Assembly (NCBI GenBank): GCA_949840805.1
Contig: CATKXR010000017.1
Span: 1 to 64,000 of the forward strand
DNA length: 64,000 nt
DNA from: an uncultured Lachnospiraceae bacterium
GTDB taxonomy: Bacteria > Bacillota > Clostridia > Lachnospirales > Lachnospiraceae
Reading direction: 5' to 3'
Part shown: positions 17,508 to 25,791 of the stretch, piece by piece
Layout of the letters: the number at the start of each line of letters is the position of its first letter
Numbering within the stretch: position 1 is the stretch's first letter
The notes under the pieces: generated by a model
Told to the model about the DNA's origin: nothing
The model's database searches: none
Seen by the model: only the letters and a program-made list of their open reading frames with translations
Position numbers and translations under genes: made by a program

Positions 17508-18881
17508 ATGACAAACAAAAATGACACAAGGGCTATGCTGCTGGGAGCAAGCCCGTGGAAACTGGTACTCTCATTGAGTGTGCCTGCAATTATCGGTATG
17601 GTTGTGGTAGGGCTCTATAACCTGATGGATGCCGTGTTTGTAGGGCAGATGGTAGGCAGCAATGCTATGACAGCAGTTTCCGTTTCCTATCCATTTACTT
17701 TGGTGAATACCGGCGTTGCCACACTGATCGGCGCTGGCTCGGCTTCCATCCTGTCAAGGGCCATCGGAAAAAAAGATCAGAACACGATCGATAAGATCAT
17801 GGGAAACCTGATTGCATGGAATCTGATCTTTTCCATCGCGATCACAGTGATCGGTATGGTCTTTACAAGACAGATTTTGATGCTTTCCGGTGCAGATGGT
17901 GAAATACTGGATATTGCCACTCGCTATCTGCGGATCATCTTTGTGGGCAGTACTTTTGTAAACTTCGCGCAATCTGCTAACATGATCATGCGTGGCGAGG
18001 GCAGGCTGAAACGGGCCATGCTGATCAGTGGCGGCGCGGCGGTACTGAATATTGTTTTAGACCCAATCTTGATCACAATTATGCTTCCTGCCGGGAAAGG
18101 CGCGGAGGGAGCCGCTTATGCAACGATCCTTTCTCAATTTGTTCAGGCAGCTCTGACACTCTGGTATTTCCTGAAAAAGAGCCAGAATGTAAAGATCCAT
18201 GCTATCCGGCCAGAAAAGGAATTGTTTTCTGAAATCTTTGGCGTTGGTTTTTCGGCTATGCTGATGCAGGTTATGCTTTTGGTGCAACAGACGGTTCTTT
18301 ACAATGTGGCAGCGCAAAATGGCGGCAGCGAGTGGCAGACGATCCTTGGCGCGACACTCCGGGTACAGTCATTCGCATTTATCCCTCTTTGGGGATTGAG
18401 CCAGGGTTATCAGCCGGCGGTGGGGACAAATTTCGGTGCGAAGCAGTATGACAGGGTAAAGTACATAACAAAAATCTTTTCCATTGCGGCAACTTTGCTG
18501 GCGGCGATCTTCTATCTTCCGATCATATTGGCTCCAAAAGCCATGCTGTCACTGTTTATCACGGAACCGGAAATTGTGGCGCAGGGAGCAAATGATTTCA
18601 GAGTGTTTTTTATCTCTTATAGTGTATTAGGATTTTGGGTTGTGATCCTTACCCTTATGCAGTCACTGGGAAGGGCTTCTAAAGCTAGTGTGTTGGTTCT
18701 TTTGCGCCAGATCGTGATTTATATTCCTGCAGCGTTTATCATGCCTCATATTGCAGGACTTGGTGTACATGGTGTATTCTGCGCTCCGCTTATTACAGAT
18801 GCGATCGTGCTGATCGTGGTCATCTGGATGATGTGCAGTGAGTTTAAGAGAATGGATCAGCTAAAAGCTGAGAACAGGTAA
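17508..18881 (+). CDS. MATE-family efflux transporter
   Basis: The 457-residue protein has about 12 membrane helices and typical MATE patterns (PAIIGMVVVGLYNLMDAVFV near the N-terminus and the matching second half). MATE proteins export organic cations or other small molecules by Na+ or H+ antiport. It sits between the cassette 2 ABC pair and the second DtxR module, and the upstream leader carries a degenerate operator. It is therefore probably part of the metal-regulated set; export of a chelator is a possibility, not shown. Confidence 0.88.
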   Translation: MTNKNDTRAMLLGASPWKLVLSLSVPAIIGMVVVGLYNLMDAVFVGQMVGSNAMTAVSVSYPFTLVNTGVATLIGAGSASILSRAIGKKDQNTIDKIMGNLIAWNLIFSIAITVIGMVFTRQILMLSGADGEILDIATRYLRIIFVGSTFVNFAQSANMIMRGEGRLKRAMLISGGAAVLNIVLDPILITIMLPAGKGAEGAAYATILSQFVQAALTLWYFLKKSQNVKIHAIRPEKELFSEIFGVGFSAMLMQVMLLVQQTVLYNVAAQNGGSEWQTILGATLRVQSFAFIPLWGLSQGYQPAVGTNFGAKQYDRVKYITKIFSIAATLLAAIFYLPIILAPKAMLSLFITEPEIVAQGANDFRVFFISYSVLGFWVVILTLMQSLGRASKASVLVLLRQIVIYIPAAFIMPHIAGLGVHGVFCAPLITDAIVLIVVIWMMCSEFKRMDQLKAENR

Positions 18882-18890
18882 GGAGACCGG

Positions 18891-19295
18891 ATGATGAAGC
18901 TTCATGCGTCAGGCGAGGACTATTTGGAAGCTATACTGATCCTGCAAAAGCGAATGGGAGAAAGCGCGGTGCGCTCCATAGATCTTGCCCGGCACATGGA
19001 ATTCAGTAAGCCGAGCATCAGCCATGCGGTAGGTGTTCTGCGGGATGGCGGGTTTCTTGAAATGGATAAAGACGGCTCTCTCCATTTGACAGATAAGGGC
19101 AGAGAAGTAGCAGAGAAAATATATGATCGTCATCGCTTTTTTACAGAACAGCTTATTGCGGTTGATGTGGATGAAGTAACTGCAGAGCAGGATGCCTGCC
19201 GGATTGAACATGCGATCAGCGATGAATCCTTTCAGAAATTAAAGAATGCAATAAGAACGGGAGGAAAACAGTATGGTAAATATCCTGGTGGTTGA
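18891..19295 (+). CDS. DtxR-family metal-dependent regulator, copy 2
   Basis: A 133-134-residue near-duplicate of the protein at 8659, differing at about nine positions (for example G36E near the recognition helix, G91D, A112S). The ligand set Cys-x2-Glu-His in DACRIEHAISDE is kept. Two ATGs lie in tandem (18891, 18894), and the GGAGACC site upstream does not decide between them. It overlaps the winged-helix gene by 23 bases, exactly as in copy 1. The G36E change just before SKPSISH could alter DNA recognition, so the two copies may not read identical sites. Confidence 0.88.
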   Translation: MMKLHASGEDYLEAILILQKRMGESAVRSIDLARHMEFSKPSISHAVGVLRDGGFLEMDKDGSLHLTDKGREVAEKIYDRHRFFTEQLIAVDVDEVTAEQDACRIEHAISDESFQKLKNAIRTGGKQYGKYPGG

Positions 19296-19713
19296 ATGTG
19301 ATAAAGGAAACGAGAGTGACTGGAAAGAGATCCTTGCTTTTCTGTCAGGAAAAATGCACTGTCAGGTGTCAAGGATGCCATTATTGGTTCCTTCTGATGA
19401 AAAGAACAGGGATGTGCTGTCGTTTCCCGGCCTGGAACTCCGGTTAAAGGAACAGATCGCTCTCAGGGATGGGGAGCCGGTCCATCTGAGTCATTATGAA
19501 TTTTTTACACTTTGTTATCTGGCGCAGCATCCTGGCTGGGTATTTACGAAAAAGCAGATATACGAGGCCGTATGGAAGCAGCCGGGAGAGAACTGTGAAG
19601 CGTCAGTGAGCAGTGTGATCAGCCAGCTCAGAAAAAAGCTGGATCCGGCAAATCCCAGAGATGGGTATATCAGAACTGTTATAAACAGCGGCTATAAATT
19701 TGAGGGGACATAA
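19273..19713 (+). CDS. Receiver-less OmpR-type winged-helix protein, copy 2
   Basis: A 146-residue near-duplicate of the protein at 9038, with about eight substitutions (W9C, VYTKK to VFTKK, SGN to PRD near the C-terminus). It has the same short receiver-like start (MVNILVVECDK) and complete winged helix. Purifying similarity in both copies argues that this truncated form is functional rather than a decayed response regulator. A weak hairpin (GCCTACGGCAT...ATGTCGCAGGC) follows at about 19728-19765. Confidence 0.8.
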   Translation: MVNILVVECDKGNESDWKEILAFLSGKMHCQVSRMPLLVPSDEKNRDVLSFPGLELRLKEQIALRDGEPVHLSHYEFFTLCYLAQHPGWVFTKKQIYEAVWKQPGENCEASVSSVISQLRKKLDPANPRDGYIRTVINSGYKFEGT

Positions 19714-19839
19714 GAATGTGAAGGAATGACAGCCTACGGCATTTTCAAAGATGTCGCAGGCTTGTTTTACTTCGCCTGTCCTGTCTGTTACAGTGCCATT
19801 GACAACATATGAAAGTTCCGGAAACCAGTTCCTGCACTA

Positions 19840-19941
19840 TTGACAAATACAGATTGAAATGGGTATACTTAAAAGTAGTTAGCGGCAACTAATATAAATG
19901 AAGCCGCATTTGTTAGGATAATGAGTTAGTTTGTGCTAACA
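19840..19941 (+). promoter_or_regulatory. Promoter with two DtxR-type operators before the metal-binding protein gene
   Basis: TTGACA (19840-19845), 18 bases, TATACT (19864-19869). Operator one, AGTTAG-CGGCAA-CTAATA (19877-19894), begins seven bases past the -10. Operator two is AGTTAG-TTTGTG-CTAACA (19924-19941). The same promoter-operator spacing occurs at 33140-33194. Two sites 47 bases apart suggest tight repression. Confidence 0.8.
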
Positions 19942-20010
19942 TATTCAATAGAAGGCCCACAGTGGATGATTTCTATTGTCAGATATCGGAAAGAAAAAGG
20001 AGGGTGCGTT

Positions 20011-20268
20011 ATGGTGAAGATCACGGTAGGAATAGAAGGAATGGCGTGTGGTATGTGCGAGGCACATATCAATGAAGCAATAAGGAATGCCTTTCAGGTA
20101 AAGAAAGTGACAAGTTCACATTCAAAGAAGCAGACAGTCATCCTTGCGGAAAAAGACATCCCGGAGCAGGAGCTGAAAAATGTAGTGGCAAAGGCGGGAT
20201 ACGATGCCGTATCTGTCAGCAGTGAACTATATGAGAAGAAAGGGCTGTTCGGAAGGTTTGGGAGGTGA
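20011..20268 (+). CDS. Heavy-metal-associated (HMA) domain protein
   Basis: The 85-residue soluble protein has one ferredoxin-like HMA fold with GMACGMCEAH, the GMxCxxC metal site. It is similar to CopZ chaperones, with a C-terminal extension (LYEKKGLFGRFGR). The start at 20011 follows AAGGAGGG. It probably binds a soft metal (Cu+ or Zn2+) and may hand it to, or take it from, the next gene's ZIP transporter. Control by the iron-type operators is unusual for a copper chaperone. Confidence 0.8.
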   Translation: MVKITVGIEGMACGMCEAHINEAIRNAFQVKKVTSSHSKKQTVILAEKDIPEQELKNVVAKAGYDAVSVSSELYEKKGLFGRFGR

Positions 20269-20272
20269 TGCT

Positions 20273-21055
20273 ATGCAGACGGAAGTGTTTCAGGGCATCC
20301 TGATCCCGTTCCTTGGGACGACACTTGGCTCTGCCTGCGTGCTGTTCATGAAAAACAGACTGAACCCACTGGTGCAGAGGGCGTTGACAGGATTTGCGGC
20401 GGGCGTCATGGTGGCGGCCTCTATCTGGAGTCTGCTGATCCCCGCAATGGAGCAATCGGAGTCTATGGGGAAGTTGTCGTTTCTCCCTGCCGCAGCCGGC
20501 TTCTGGTTCGGTGTCTTGTTCCTTCTGCTGCTTGACCGGACAGTCCCCCATCTCCACATGAACAGCAGCAGGGCGGAGGGGCCGAAAAGCAGCCTGCAGA
20601 AGCAGGTCTTATTGGTGCTGGCGGTAACGCTCCATAACCTGCCGGAAGGCATGGCAGTTGGAGTGGTCTATGCCGGATGGCTTGCTGGGGATGCCGGGAT
20701 CACCGCTATGGGCGCATTGGCGCTTTCCCTTGGGATCGCCATACAGAATTTCCCGGAAGGTGCGATCATCTCCATGCCCCTGCGGGCGGAGGGCGTCAGC
20801 AAGGGGAAGGCGTTCCTTTACGGTACGCTTTCCGGTGCAGTGGAGCCGGTGGGCGCGGCGCTGACCATACTTGCGGCGGGCTTTGTGGTCCCGCTCCTTC
20901 CTTATCTTCTGAGCTTTGCGGCCGGAGCCATGGTCTATGTGGTCGTGGAGGAGCTGATCCCGGAAATGTCGGAAGGGAAGCACTCCAATGTGGGGACCGT
21001 CCTGTTTGCGGCAGGATTTACGGTCATGATGGCGCTGGATGTGGCGCTTGGATAA
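20273..21055 (+). CDS. ZIP-family divalent metal transporter
   Basis: The 260-residue membrane protein has about eight helices, with the ZIP binuclear metal site signatures HNLPEGMAVG in helix 4 and QNFPEG in helix 5, plus a late VVVEELIPE segment. ZIP proteins import Zn2+, Fe2+ or Mn2+. It starts at 20273 behind GGGAGGTG, four bases after the HMA gene, so the two are co-translated. Confidence 0.88.
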   Translation: MQTEVFQGILIPFLGTTLGSACVLFMKNRLNPLVQRALTGFAAGVMVAASIWSLLIPAMEQSESMGKLSFLPAAAGFWFGVLFLLLLDRTVPHLHMNSSRAEGPKSSLQKQVLLVLAVTLHNLPEGMAVGVVYAGWLAGDAGITAMGALALSLGIAIQNFPEGAIISMPLRAEGVSKGKAFLYGTLSGAVEPVGAALTILAAGFVVPLLPYLLSFAAGAMVYVVVEELIPEMSEGKHSNVGTVLFAAGFTVMMALDVALG

Positions 21056-21075
21056 AAGAATGGAGGATGAGGAAA

Positions 21076-21756
21076 ATGAGCAGACATGATGAGATCAAAA
21101 ATGCATATAAGAGCCTTGGAGGAGAGGCGACATTCTATGACGGGATGATAACCTGCTCCACGCTGCCCGGAAAGGCGGTCTGTAAGCTGGTATGGAACAT
21201 GAATAAAAGGAAAAACGACCGTTATCTGGAGCTTGCGCTTTCCGGCATACCGCAGGATTTTGGCGGCAGGATGCTGGAGGTGCCGGTGGGGACGGGCGTA
21301 CTCAGTATGCCGGTGTATGAAACGCTGCCGGACGCGGACATCACCTGTCTGGACTATTCCCCGGACATGATGGAGCGGGCAAAGAGGCAGGCGGAAAAAC
21401 GCGGGATAGAAAATGTCAGCTTTATGCAGGGTGATGTGGGAAAGCTGACCTTTGAAGATGGAAGTTTTGACCTTGTGCTGTCGTTGAACGGCTTCCATGC
21501 CTTCCCGGATAAAGAGGCGGCTTACCGGGAGGTATTCCGTGTCCTGAAACCCGGCGGCATATTCTGCGGATGCTTTTATGTAAAGGGAGAAAATAAACGC
21601 ACCGACTGGTTTGTGGAAAAAATATATACGCCAAAGGGATATTTTACGCCGCCCTATGAGATGGCAGACAGTCTGAAAATGAGGCTGAAATCCATGTACC
21701 GGAAAGCGCAGGTGAAAACCGTGGAGGGTATGGCTGCTTTTCGGTGCAGGAAATAA
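21076..21756 (+). CDS. Class I SAM-dependent methyltransferase
   Basis: The 226-residue protein has the SAM motifs in order: motif I MLEVPVGTGVLSMP, the acidic strand-2 end ITCLDYSPDMMERAK, motif II FMQGDVGKLTFEDGSFDLVL and motif III FRVLKPGGIFCGCF. This is the UbiE/MenG-like small-molecule branch. GGAGG precedes the ATG. The substrate is unknown. Its neighbours (metal transporters, a DtxR gene and a second methyltransferase) allow the idea that it modifies a metal ligand. Confidence 0.85.
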   Translation: MSRHDEIKNAYKSLGGEATFYDGMITCSTLPGKAVCKLVWNMNKRKNDRYLELALSGIPQDFGGRMLEVPVGTGVLSMPVYETLPDADITCLDYSPDMMERAKRQAEKRGIENVSFMQGDVGKLTFEDGSFDLVLSLNGFHAFPDKEAAYREVFRVLKPGGIFCGCFYVKGENKRTDWFVEKIYTPKGYFTPPYEMADSLKMRLKSMYRKAQVKTVEGMAAFRCRK

Positions 21757-21794
21757 GATGGATATTACGGAATTGGAACAGGAGGCATCAGGCA

Positions 21795-22102
21795 ATGAAG
21801 CAGAATGGAATGTACTGGCTCTTTTTTTCGCCAATGATAAAAAGCAGCATCCGGAAGCGTTACGGAAGAGAGCTGGCTGACCGGGCTGTGAAAAAAGGGC
21901 GGCTTGAATACCGCAGGCTGGTTGAGAATGCGCCGGAACTTGGAAAAGGAAATCCCAACTTTCCGGATTTAAGGTATTCCATAAATGGACAACCCAGGGA
22001 TATCTGGATTTTTTAAAGGTAAATGGGTTTGAAATAACCTGTTGGAAAACATTTGGTGGCGGCCTGAAGTTGACCTATGCCGAGGCAAAGGTAAAGCCGT
22101 GA
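21795..22102 (+). pseudogene. Fused remnants: ATC-hydrolase-like N-terminus and methyltransferase C-terminus
   Basis: From 21795, MKQNGMYWLFFSPMIKSSIR... through ENAPELGKGNP resembles the N-terminal part of the L-2-amino-thiazoline-4-carboxylic acid hydrolase family, which is normally about 200 residues or more. After about 54 residues the match ends and the frame closes at 22016. In another frame, about 21960-22102 encodes VFHKWTTQGYLDFLKVNGFE...LKLTYAEAK, like the C-terminus of a class I methyltransferase. The simplest reading is a deletion joining two genes. Family assignments are from memory of motifs and are moderate. Confidence 0.5.
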
Positions 22103-22125
22103 CAGAGGCAGGAGGGAGTGCGGAT

Positions 22126-22842
22126 TTGAAGCGGAGGGAATCAGCAGCGGGAAAACAAATGGCTGAGAAAAGGATCAGAAGAAGCAGCATAGCCGGTATC
22201 ATAGGCTGTATCTTCTTTGGGATTGGCGACTGGCTGCTTGGCTGGGTTGAACCGGGCATCGTGGACAGGGCGTTCCTGCTGATCCGGGAAGGGCATGGTG
22301 CGGATTATGGCCTGATGAGAGTGGCCGTCACGCTTGTGCTGGGGATTGCGGGCATGATGTTCCTGCTGCCGGGATATCAGGGCATGGCGGAAATTGTTGT
22401 GGATGAGAAAAGGAAAAGACGGCTGCGTTTTACCATGGCATTATGTGCAGCTGGGTGGCTCGCCCTTCATTTTACCGTGGCGGCAGGCATTTGGGTGTAT
22501 TCCTGGCTGATGCATCAGGGGATGGAAGAACTGGCGGTGGAGAGCGCCGCAGGGATAACAAAAATGCTGATGCCCACGCAGATGACTGCCTATGTTTTCA
22601 TATATTTGCCACTTATTCAGATGCTTGTTTATGTTCTGAGACGGCAGACTGTATATAAAAGGACAGCGGCCCTGGCAGCACCGGTCTTATGGATGGCGGT
22701 ATTAGGCACGGCAGCAGGCTGTATGCCTGCCAGTCCTTTTTCCACAGGGATGTTTGCGCTCTGCATGAACGGGGCGATGATGGTCTGGTTTGTATTCTGT
22801 CTGATTAAGAAACCTGTTCTGGATAAGCAGGAGGAAAGATAG
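22126..22842 (+). CDS. Multi-pass membrane protein of unknown function
   Basis: The 238-residue protein has about six hydrophobic segments (for example GIIGCIFFGIGDWLLGWV and VAVTLVLGIAGMMFLLPGYQ). A TTG start at 22126 is chosen because AGGAGGGAGTGCGGA precedes it, nearly the same leader as the next gene's TTG start. No catalytic motif was recognised. It lies between a methyltransferase and a DtxR gene and is probably in their operon. Confidence 0.7.
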   Translation: MKRRESAAGKQMAEKRIRRSSIAGIIGCIFFGIGDWLLGWVEPGIVDRAFLLIREGHGADYGLMRVAVTLVLGIAGMMFLLPGYQGMAEIVVDEKRKRRLRFTMALCAAGWLALHFTVAAGIWVYSWLMHQGMEELAVESAAGITKMLMPTQMTAYVFIYLPLIQMLVYVLRRQTVYKRTAALAAPVLWMAVLGTAAGCMPASPFSTGMFALCMNGAMMVWFVFCLIKKPVLDKQEER

Positions 22843-22882
22843 GCTTTGTTGTATTTGCAGATAAGACGGAAGGAGTGCGGAT

Positions 22883-23257
22883 TTGAAACAGAAAAAATCG
22901 GTAGAGGACTACCTTAAGATCATATATACGCTTTCCAAACGGAAGGCCGTGCATGGTGCGGATATTGCGGGTGAACTTGGCGTGTCCCGCCCCACGGTTT
23001 CCGTGGCGCTTAGAGCGCTGGCGGAGGAGGGGTATGTTTTTGTAGATGATATACACGAAGTCCATCTGACGGAAAAAGGGAAGCGGATTGCCGAGGACAC
23101 CTACGAACGGCACAGCACGTTCTGCCGACTCCTTACGGGACTTGGGGTGGACGAAAAGACAGCGGCGGCGGATGCCTGCGAGATGGAACACGCAGTCAGT
23201 CCAGAAAGCTATGAGGCGTTAAAGTCGCTGGCAATGGAGACACTGCGTGAAGAATGA
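22883..23257 (+). CDS. DtxR/MntR-family metal-dependent regulator, divergent third copy
   Basis: This 124-residue protein starts at TTG 22883 behind GGAAGGAGTG. It has a winged helix (recognition helix SRPTVSVALRALAEEG) and the ligand pattern DACEMEHAVS, giving Cys99, Glu102 and His103. These match DtxR positions 102, 105 and 106. It is well diverged from the copies at 8659 and 18891, so it may sense a different metal or read different sites. It lacks the SH3-like domain. Confidence 0.85.
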   Translation: MKQKKSVEDYLKIIYTLSKRKAVHGADIAGELGVSRPTVSVALRALAEEGYVFVDDIHEVHLTEKGKRIAEDTYERHSTFCRLLTGLGVDEKTAAADACEMEHAVSPESYEALKSLAMETLREE

Positions 23258-23278
23258 AAGAAAGGATAAGGAAAAGTT

Positions 23279-24151
23279 ATGTCAAGGTCGGCATCAAAAT
23301 TTCAGGAAAAATTCATGGCACTCAAGTTCCGCGGGAAGGAGATCTTCAAGCCGTTAAATACCGGCGTGATTGACGGCCATGTGAAATGCATCCGTGAATT
23401 TATCGCCAATATTTTCTTTTACACAAAGGACGGAACCACCATCATGATTGATGCGGGATATAATTACGAACGCCTGTGGGAGAAGATGGAGTGGATCGGG
23501 ATCGATCCGTCAGAAATACAGCATATCCTGATCACGCACCAGGACACCGACCATGTGGGGGCGGTGGAGCGGGACAGTGACGGCCTGTTCCGGGATGCCA
23601 CGCTTTACATCGGGGAGGTGGAGAACCGCTACCTTACGAAAGAGGTGCGGCGGAAGGTCTATGGCGGATGGTATAAGCTGCCCTATGTGGAGATCGACAA
23701 CCGGAAGGTGCTGTTAAAAGACGGGCAGACGCTGGATATCGAGGGGATAAAGGTGGAATGTATCATGGTTCCGGGCCACACATGGGGGCATATGGTCTAT
23801 CTGGTGGATGATGCCTATCTCTTTACCGGGGATACCATCTGGTTCGGGCCGGACGGCGGACGCAGTTTCCTGAATGCGCTGGCGGAGGACAACAGGCTTT
23901 CCGTAAAGTCGCTTGTCTCGCTGAAGGATCTGCTGCAAAAAAGAAACCTGCATCCGATGGTCATCACCGGGCATACGGGATGGTCTGACGATATGGATTT
24001 TGTATTTGCGCATACAGACCTCGTGTGCAACGCATCCAGAAAGCAGAAGCCCCACGATCCGAAAGCACCCTACGACGGCTATGATGAGTCGGACGACACA
24101 AGGGAGAAAGCCAGGACAGTCCGGCTAAAAAAGGCGTTGCCTGTAAAATGA
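23279..24151 (+). CDS. Metallo-beta-lactamase-fold hydrolase
   Basis: The 290-residue protein has the fold's metal site with THQDTDHVG (HxDxDH in place of the usual HxHxDH), a later VPGHTWGHMVYL histidine and the FTGDTIWFG aspartate, then ITGHTGW. It resembles the glyoxalase II/AHL-lactonase-like branch. The first ligand change from His to Asp appears in some subfamilies. Substrate unknown. It is 21 bases after the DtxR gene and 21 before a methyltransferase, so it is likely co-transcribed. Confidence 0.8.
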   Translation: MSRSASKFQEKFMALKFRGKEIFKPLNTGVIDGHVKCIREFIANIFFYTKDGTTIMIDAGYNYERLWEKMEWIGIDPSEIQHILITHQDTDHVGAVERDSDGLFRDATLYIGEVENRYLTKEVRRKVYGGWYKLPYVEIDNRKVLLKDGQTLDIEGIKVECIMVPGHTWGHMVYLVDDAYLFTGDTIWFGPDGGRSFLNALAEDNRLSVKSLVSLKDLLQKRNLHPMVITGHTGWSDDMDFVFAHTDLVCNASRKQKPHDPKAPYDGYDESDDTREKARTVRLKKALPVK

Positions 24152-24172
24152 TAGCGAAGGAGGAAAGTAACT

Positions 24173-25003
24173 ATGCCGGAATTGAAGGAAAATACGGTAC
24201 AGCAGACATTGTGTATGCCCCTGTGGGGGCGGGCGATAGCGGCAAAAAAATATCCATCGCTGTTTCCTGACCATGACGCGGGCAGGATTGTAAAAGAAAT
24301 GGGCGTGGACTGGTCAGATAAAAAACTGTACCAGTTCCAGTATATGTGGATGTGCTGCCTGATCCGCCAGTATAACATGGCATGGGAGATCAGGCATTAT
24401 TTGAAAAAACATCCCCGTGCCGCAGTCGTGGAGCTTGGTGCGGGGCTTAGTTGTCTCAGACGGCAGATGAAGAATGAAACGAATCCGTGGTACTGCCTGG
24501 ATATGGAAAATGTGATGCTGCTGCGGGAAAAGCACATCCCGCATGGAAAGCTGGAACGGAATGTAGCCTGCGACCTGAATGATTTTTCATGGTTTGATCG
24601 GATTGATTTCCGTCGGTCGGATGGGATCGTGTTTACAGCGGGAGGGCTGTTTTACTATTTTGAGAAAGAACAGGTGCGCCGCCTTCTGTGCGCCATGGCA
24701 GAGAGATTCCCCGGCGGCATGGTCACTTTTGATGCGGTCAATGCAGAGGGGCTTAAGGGCGTGAATGCGGAAGTGAAAATGGCGGGCAATAAGACGAAAT
24801 CCTTCTTCTCATTGGAAAAACCGAAAGAAGAACTGGAGGGCTGGTCTGATCGCATTGTGAATGTGGTAGAGAGGGATTACATAGACGGATACCTGAAAGG
24901 CGGCTGGAGAAAAAGCATTGTTACCGGGATTTTCGCTTGGGTGATGAGAATGTTCCATATGAGCTTTATGATCCATGCGGAGTTCCGGGAGAGGCGGCAG
25001 TAA
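24173..25003 (+). CDS. Leucine carboxyl methyltransferase-like (COG3315) O-methyltransferase
   Basis: The 276-residue protein has the LCM-type features AVVELGAGLSCLRRQM (motif I), WYCLDMENVMLLRE and GGLFYYFEKEQVRRLL. Bacterial relatives are called O-methyltransferases and often occur in small-molecule biosynthesis clusters. AGGAGG precedes the ATG. It is the last gene before the cassette 3 terminator and operator. Confidence 0.75.
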   Translation: MPELKENTVQQTLCMPLWGRAIAAKKYPSLFPDHDAGRIVKEMGVDWSDKKLYQFQYMWMCCLIRQYNMAWEIRHYLKKHPRAAVVELGAGLSCLRRQMKNETNPWYCLDMENVMLLREKHIPHGKLERNVACDLNDFSWFDRIDFRRSDGIVFTAGGLFYYFEKEQVRRLLCAMAERFPGGMVTFDAVNAEGLKGVNAEVKMAGNKTKSFFSLEKPKEELEGWSDRIVNVVERDYIDGYLKGGWRKSIVTGIFAWVMRMFHMSFMIHAEFRERRQ

Positions 25004-25119
25004 TACAATAGAAAGCGCGCTTTGCGAACTTCCTATTGTCACGAATAAAAATGTCTAATCGGTGCAATTTGGGCGAAACGGGACAGACAAATGTTATGGC
25101 TTTTGCTATCCTGAAAAAG

Positions 25120-25141
25120 AAAGCGGAAATCCGCTTTTTTT
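25120..25141 (+). terminator. Rho-independent terminator before cassette 3
   Basis: AAAGCGG-AAAT-CCGCTTT followed by a T-run. It ends the 20011-25003 transcription unit just before the cassette 3 operator. Confidence 0.85.
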
Positions 25142-25151
25142 AAACAACTAC

Positions 25152-25169
25152 GGTTAGCTTGATCTAACC
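25152..25169. promoter_or_regulatory. DtxR-type operator of cassette 3
   Basis: A perfect GGTTAG-CTTGAT-CTAACC palindrome, ending 16 bases before the S-component start and immediately before its ribosome site. Confidence 0.8.
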
Positions 25170-25185
25170 AACAAGGAGGAAAACC

Positions 25186-25791
25186 ATGTCAAACTCAAAA
25201 AATGGAAAAGGGCTGAAAGGGAAGGACCTTATCACAATCGGCATTTTTTCCGCAATCTATTTTGTCATCAATTTCGCCTTTATGCTGATGGGAGGCATCC
25301 ATCCCGTACTGTGGATGCTGATGCCCGGCTTTATTGCTGTCTTTGCGGGGATTCCCTTCATGCTGATGGCGGAAAAGGTGCAAAAGCCCGGAGCAGTGTT
25401 CCTGATGGGGCTGATCACAGCATTGATTTATTTCGCAACGGGACAGTTTACCCTGGTGATCCTGATCTCCATGGCATCCACCTGCATCCTGGCCGAAGTG
25501 ATTCGCGGGATGACGAAGTATGACAGTTTTAAGGGGAATTCTGTTTCTTATGTGATTTTTTCACTCGGAATGGTCGGCTCACCGTTACCCATCTGGCTGT
25601 TTAAAGCTGATTTCCTCGCACAGATTACAGAGCAGGGGATGCCTGCGGATTATGTGTCCGCAGTAGAAGCGCTTTCTTCCAACGCCATGCTGGTTGTGCT
25701 GTTTGTAGCGCCTGTCATCGGCGGGATTATTGGTGCCTTCATTGCAAAAGCCCTGTTCAAAAAACATTTTGTAAAGGCAGGAATTGTGTGA
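25186..25791 (+). CDS. ECF transporter substrate-binding (S) component, cassette 3
   Basis: The 201-residue hydrophobic protein is a paralogue of the S components at 2105 and 10730, with the GLKGKDLITIGIFSAIYFVI start and FKKHFVKAGIV end. AAGGAGG precedes the ATG. Its stop codon contains the ATG of the T gene (TGATG). The different loop sequences between S paralogues are the best place to look for substrate differences. Confidence 0.85.
   Translation: MSNSKNGKGLKGKDLITIGIFSAIYFVINFAFMLMGGIHPVLWMLMPGFIAVFAGIPFMLMAEKVQKPGAVFLMGLITALIYFATGQFTLVILISMASTCILAEVIRGMTKYDSFKGNSVSYVIFSLGMVGSPLPIWLFKADFLAQITEQGMPADYVSAVEALSSNAMLVVLFVAPVIGGIIGAFIAKALFKKHFVKAGIV

Noticed and set aside
20677-21075. N-terminal extension of the methyltransferase reading frame
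   Set aside because: The upstream 133 codons overlap the ZIP gene in another frame; ATG 21076 has a proper GGAGG site and starts the conserved domain.
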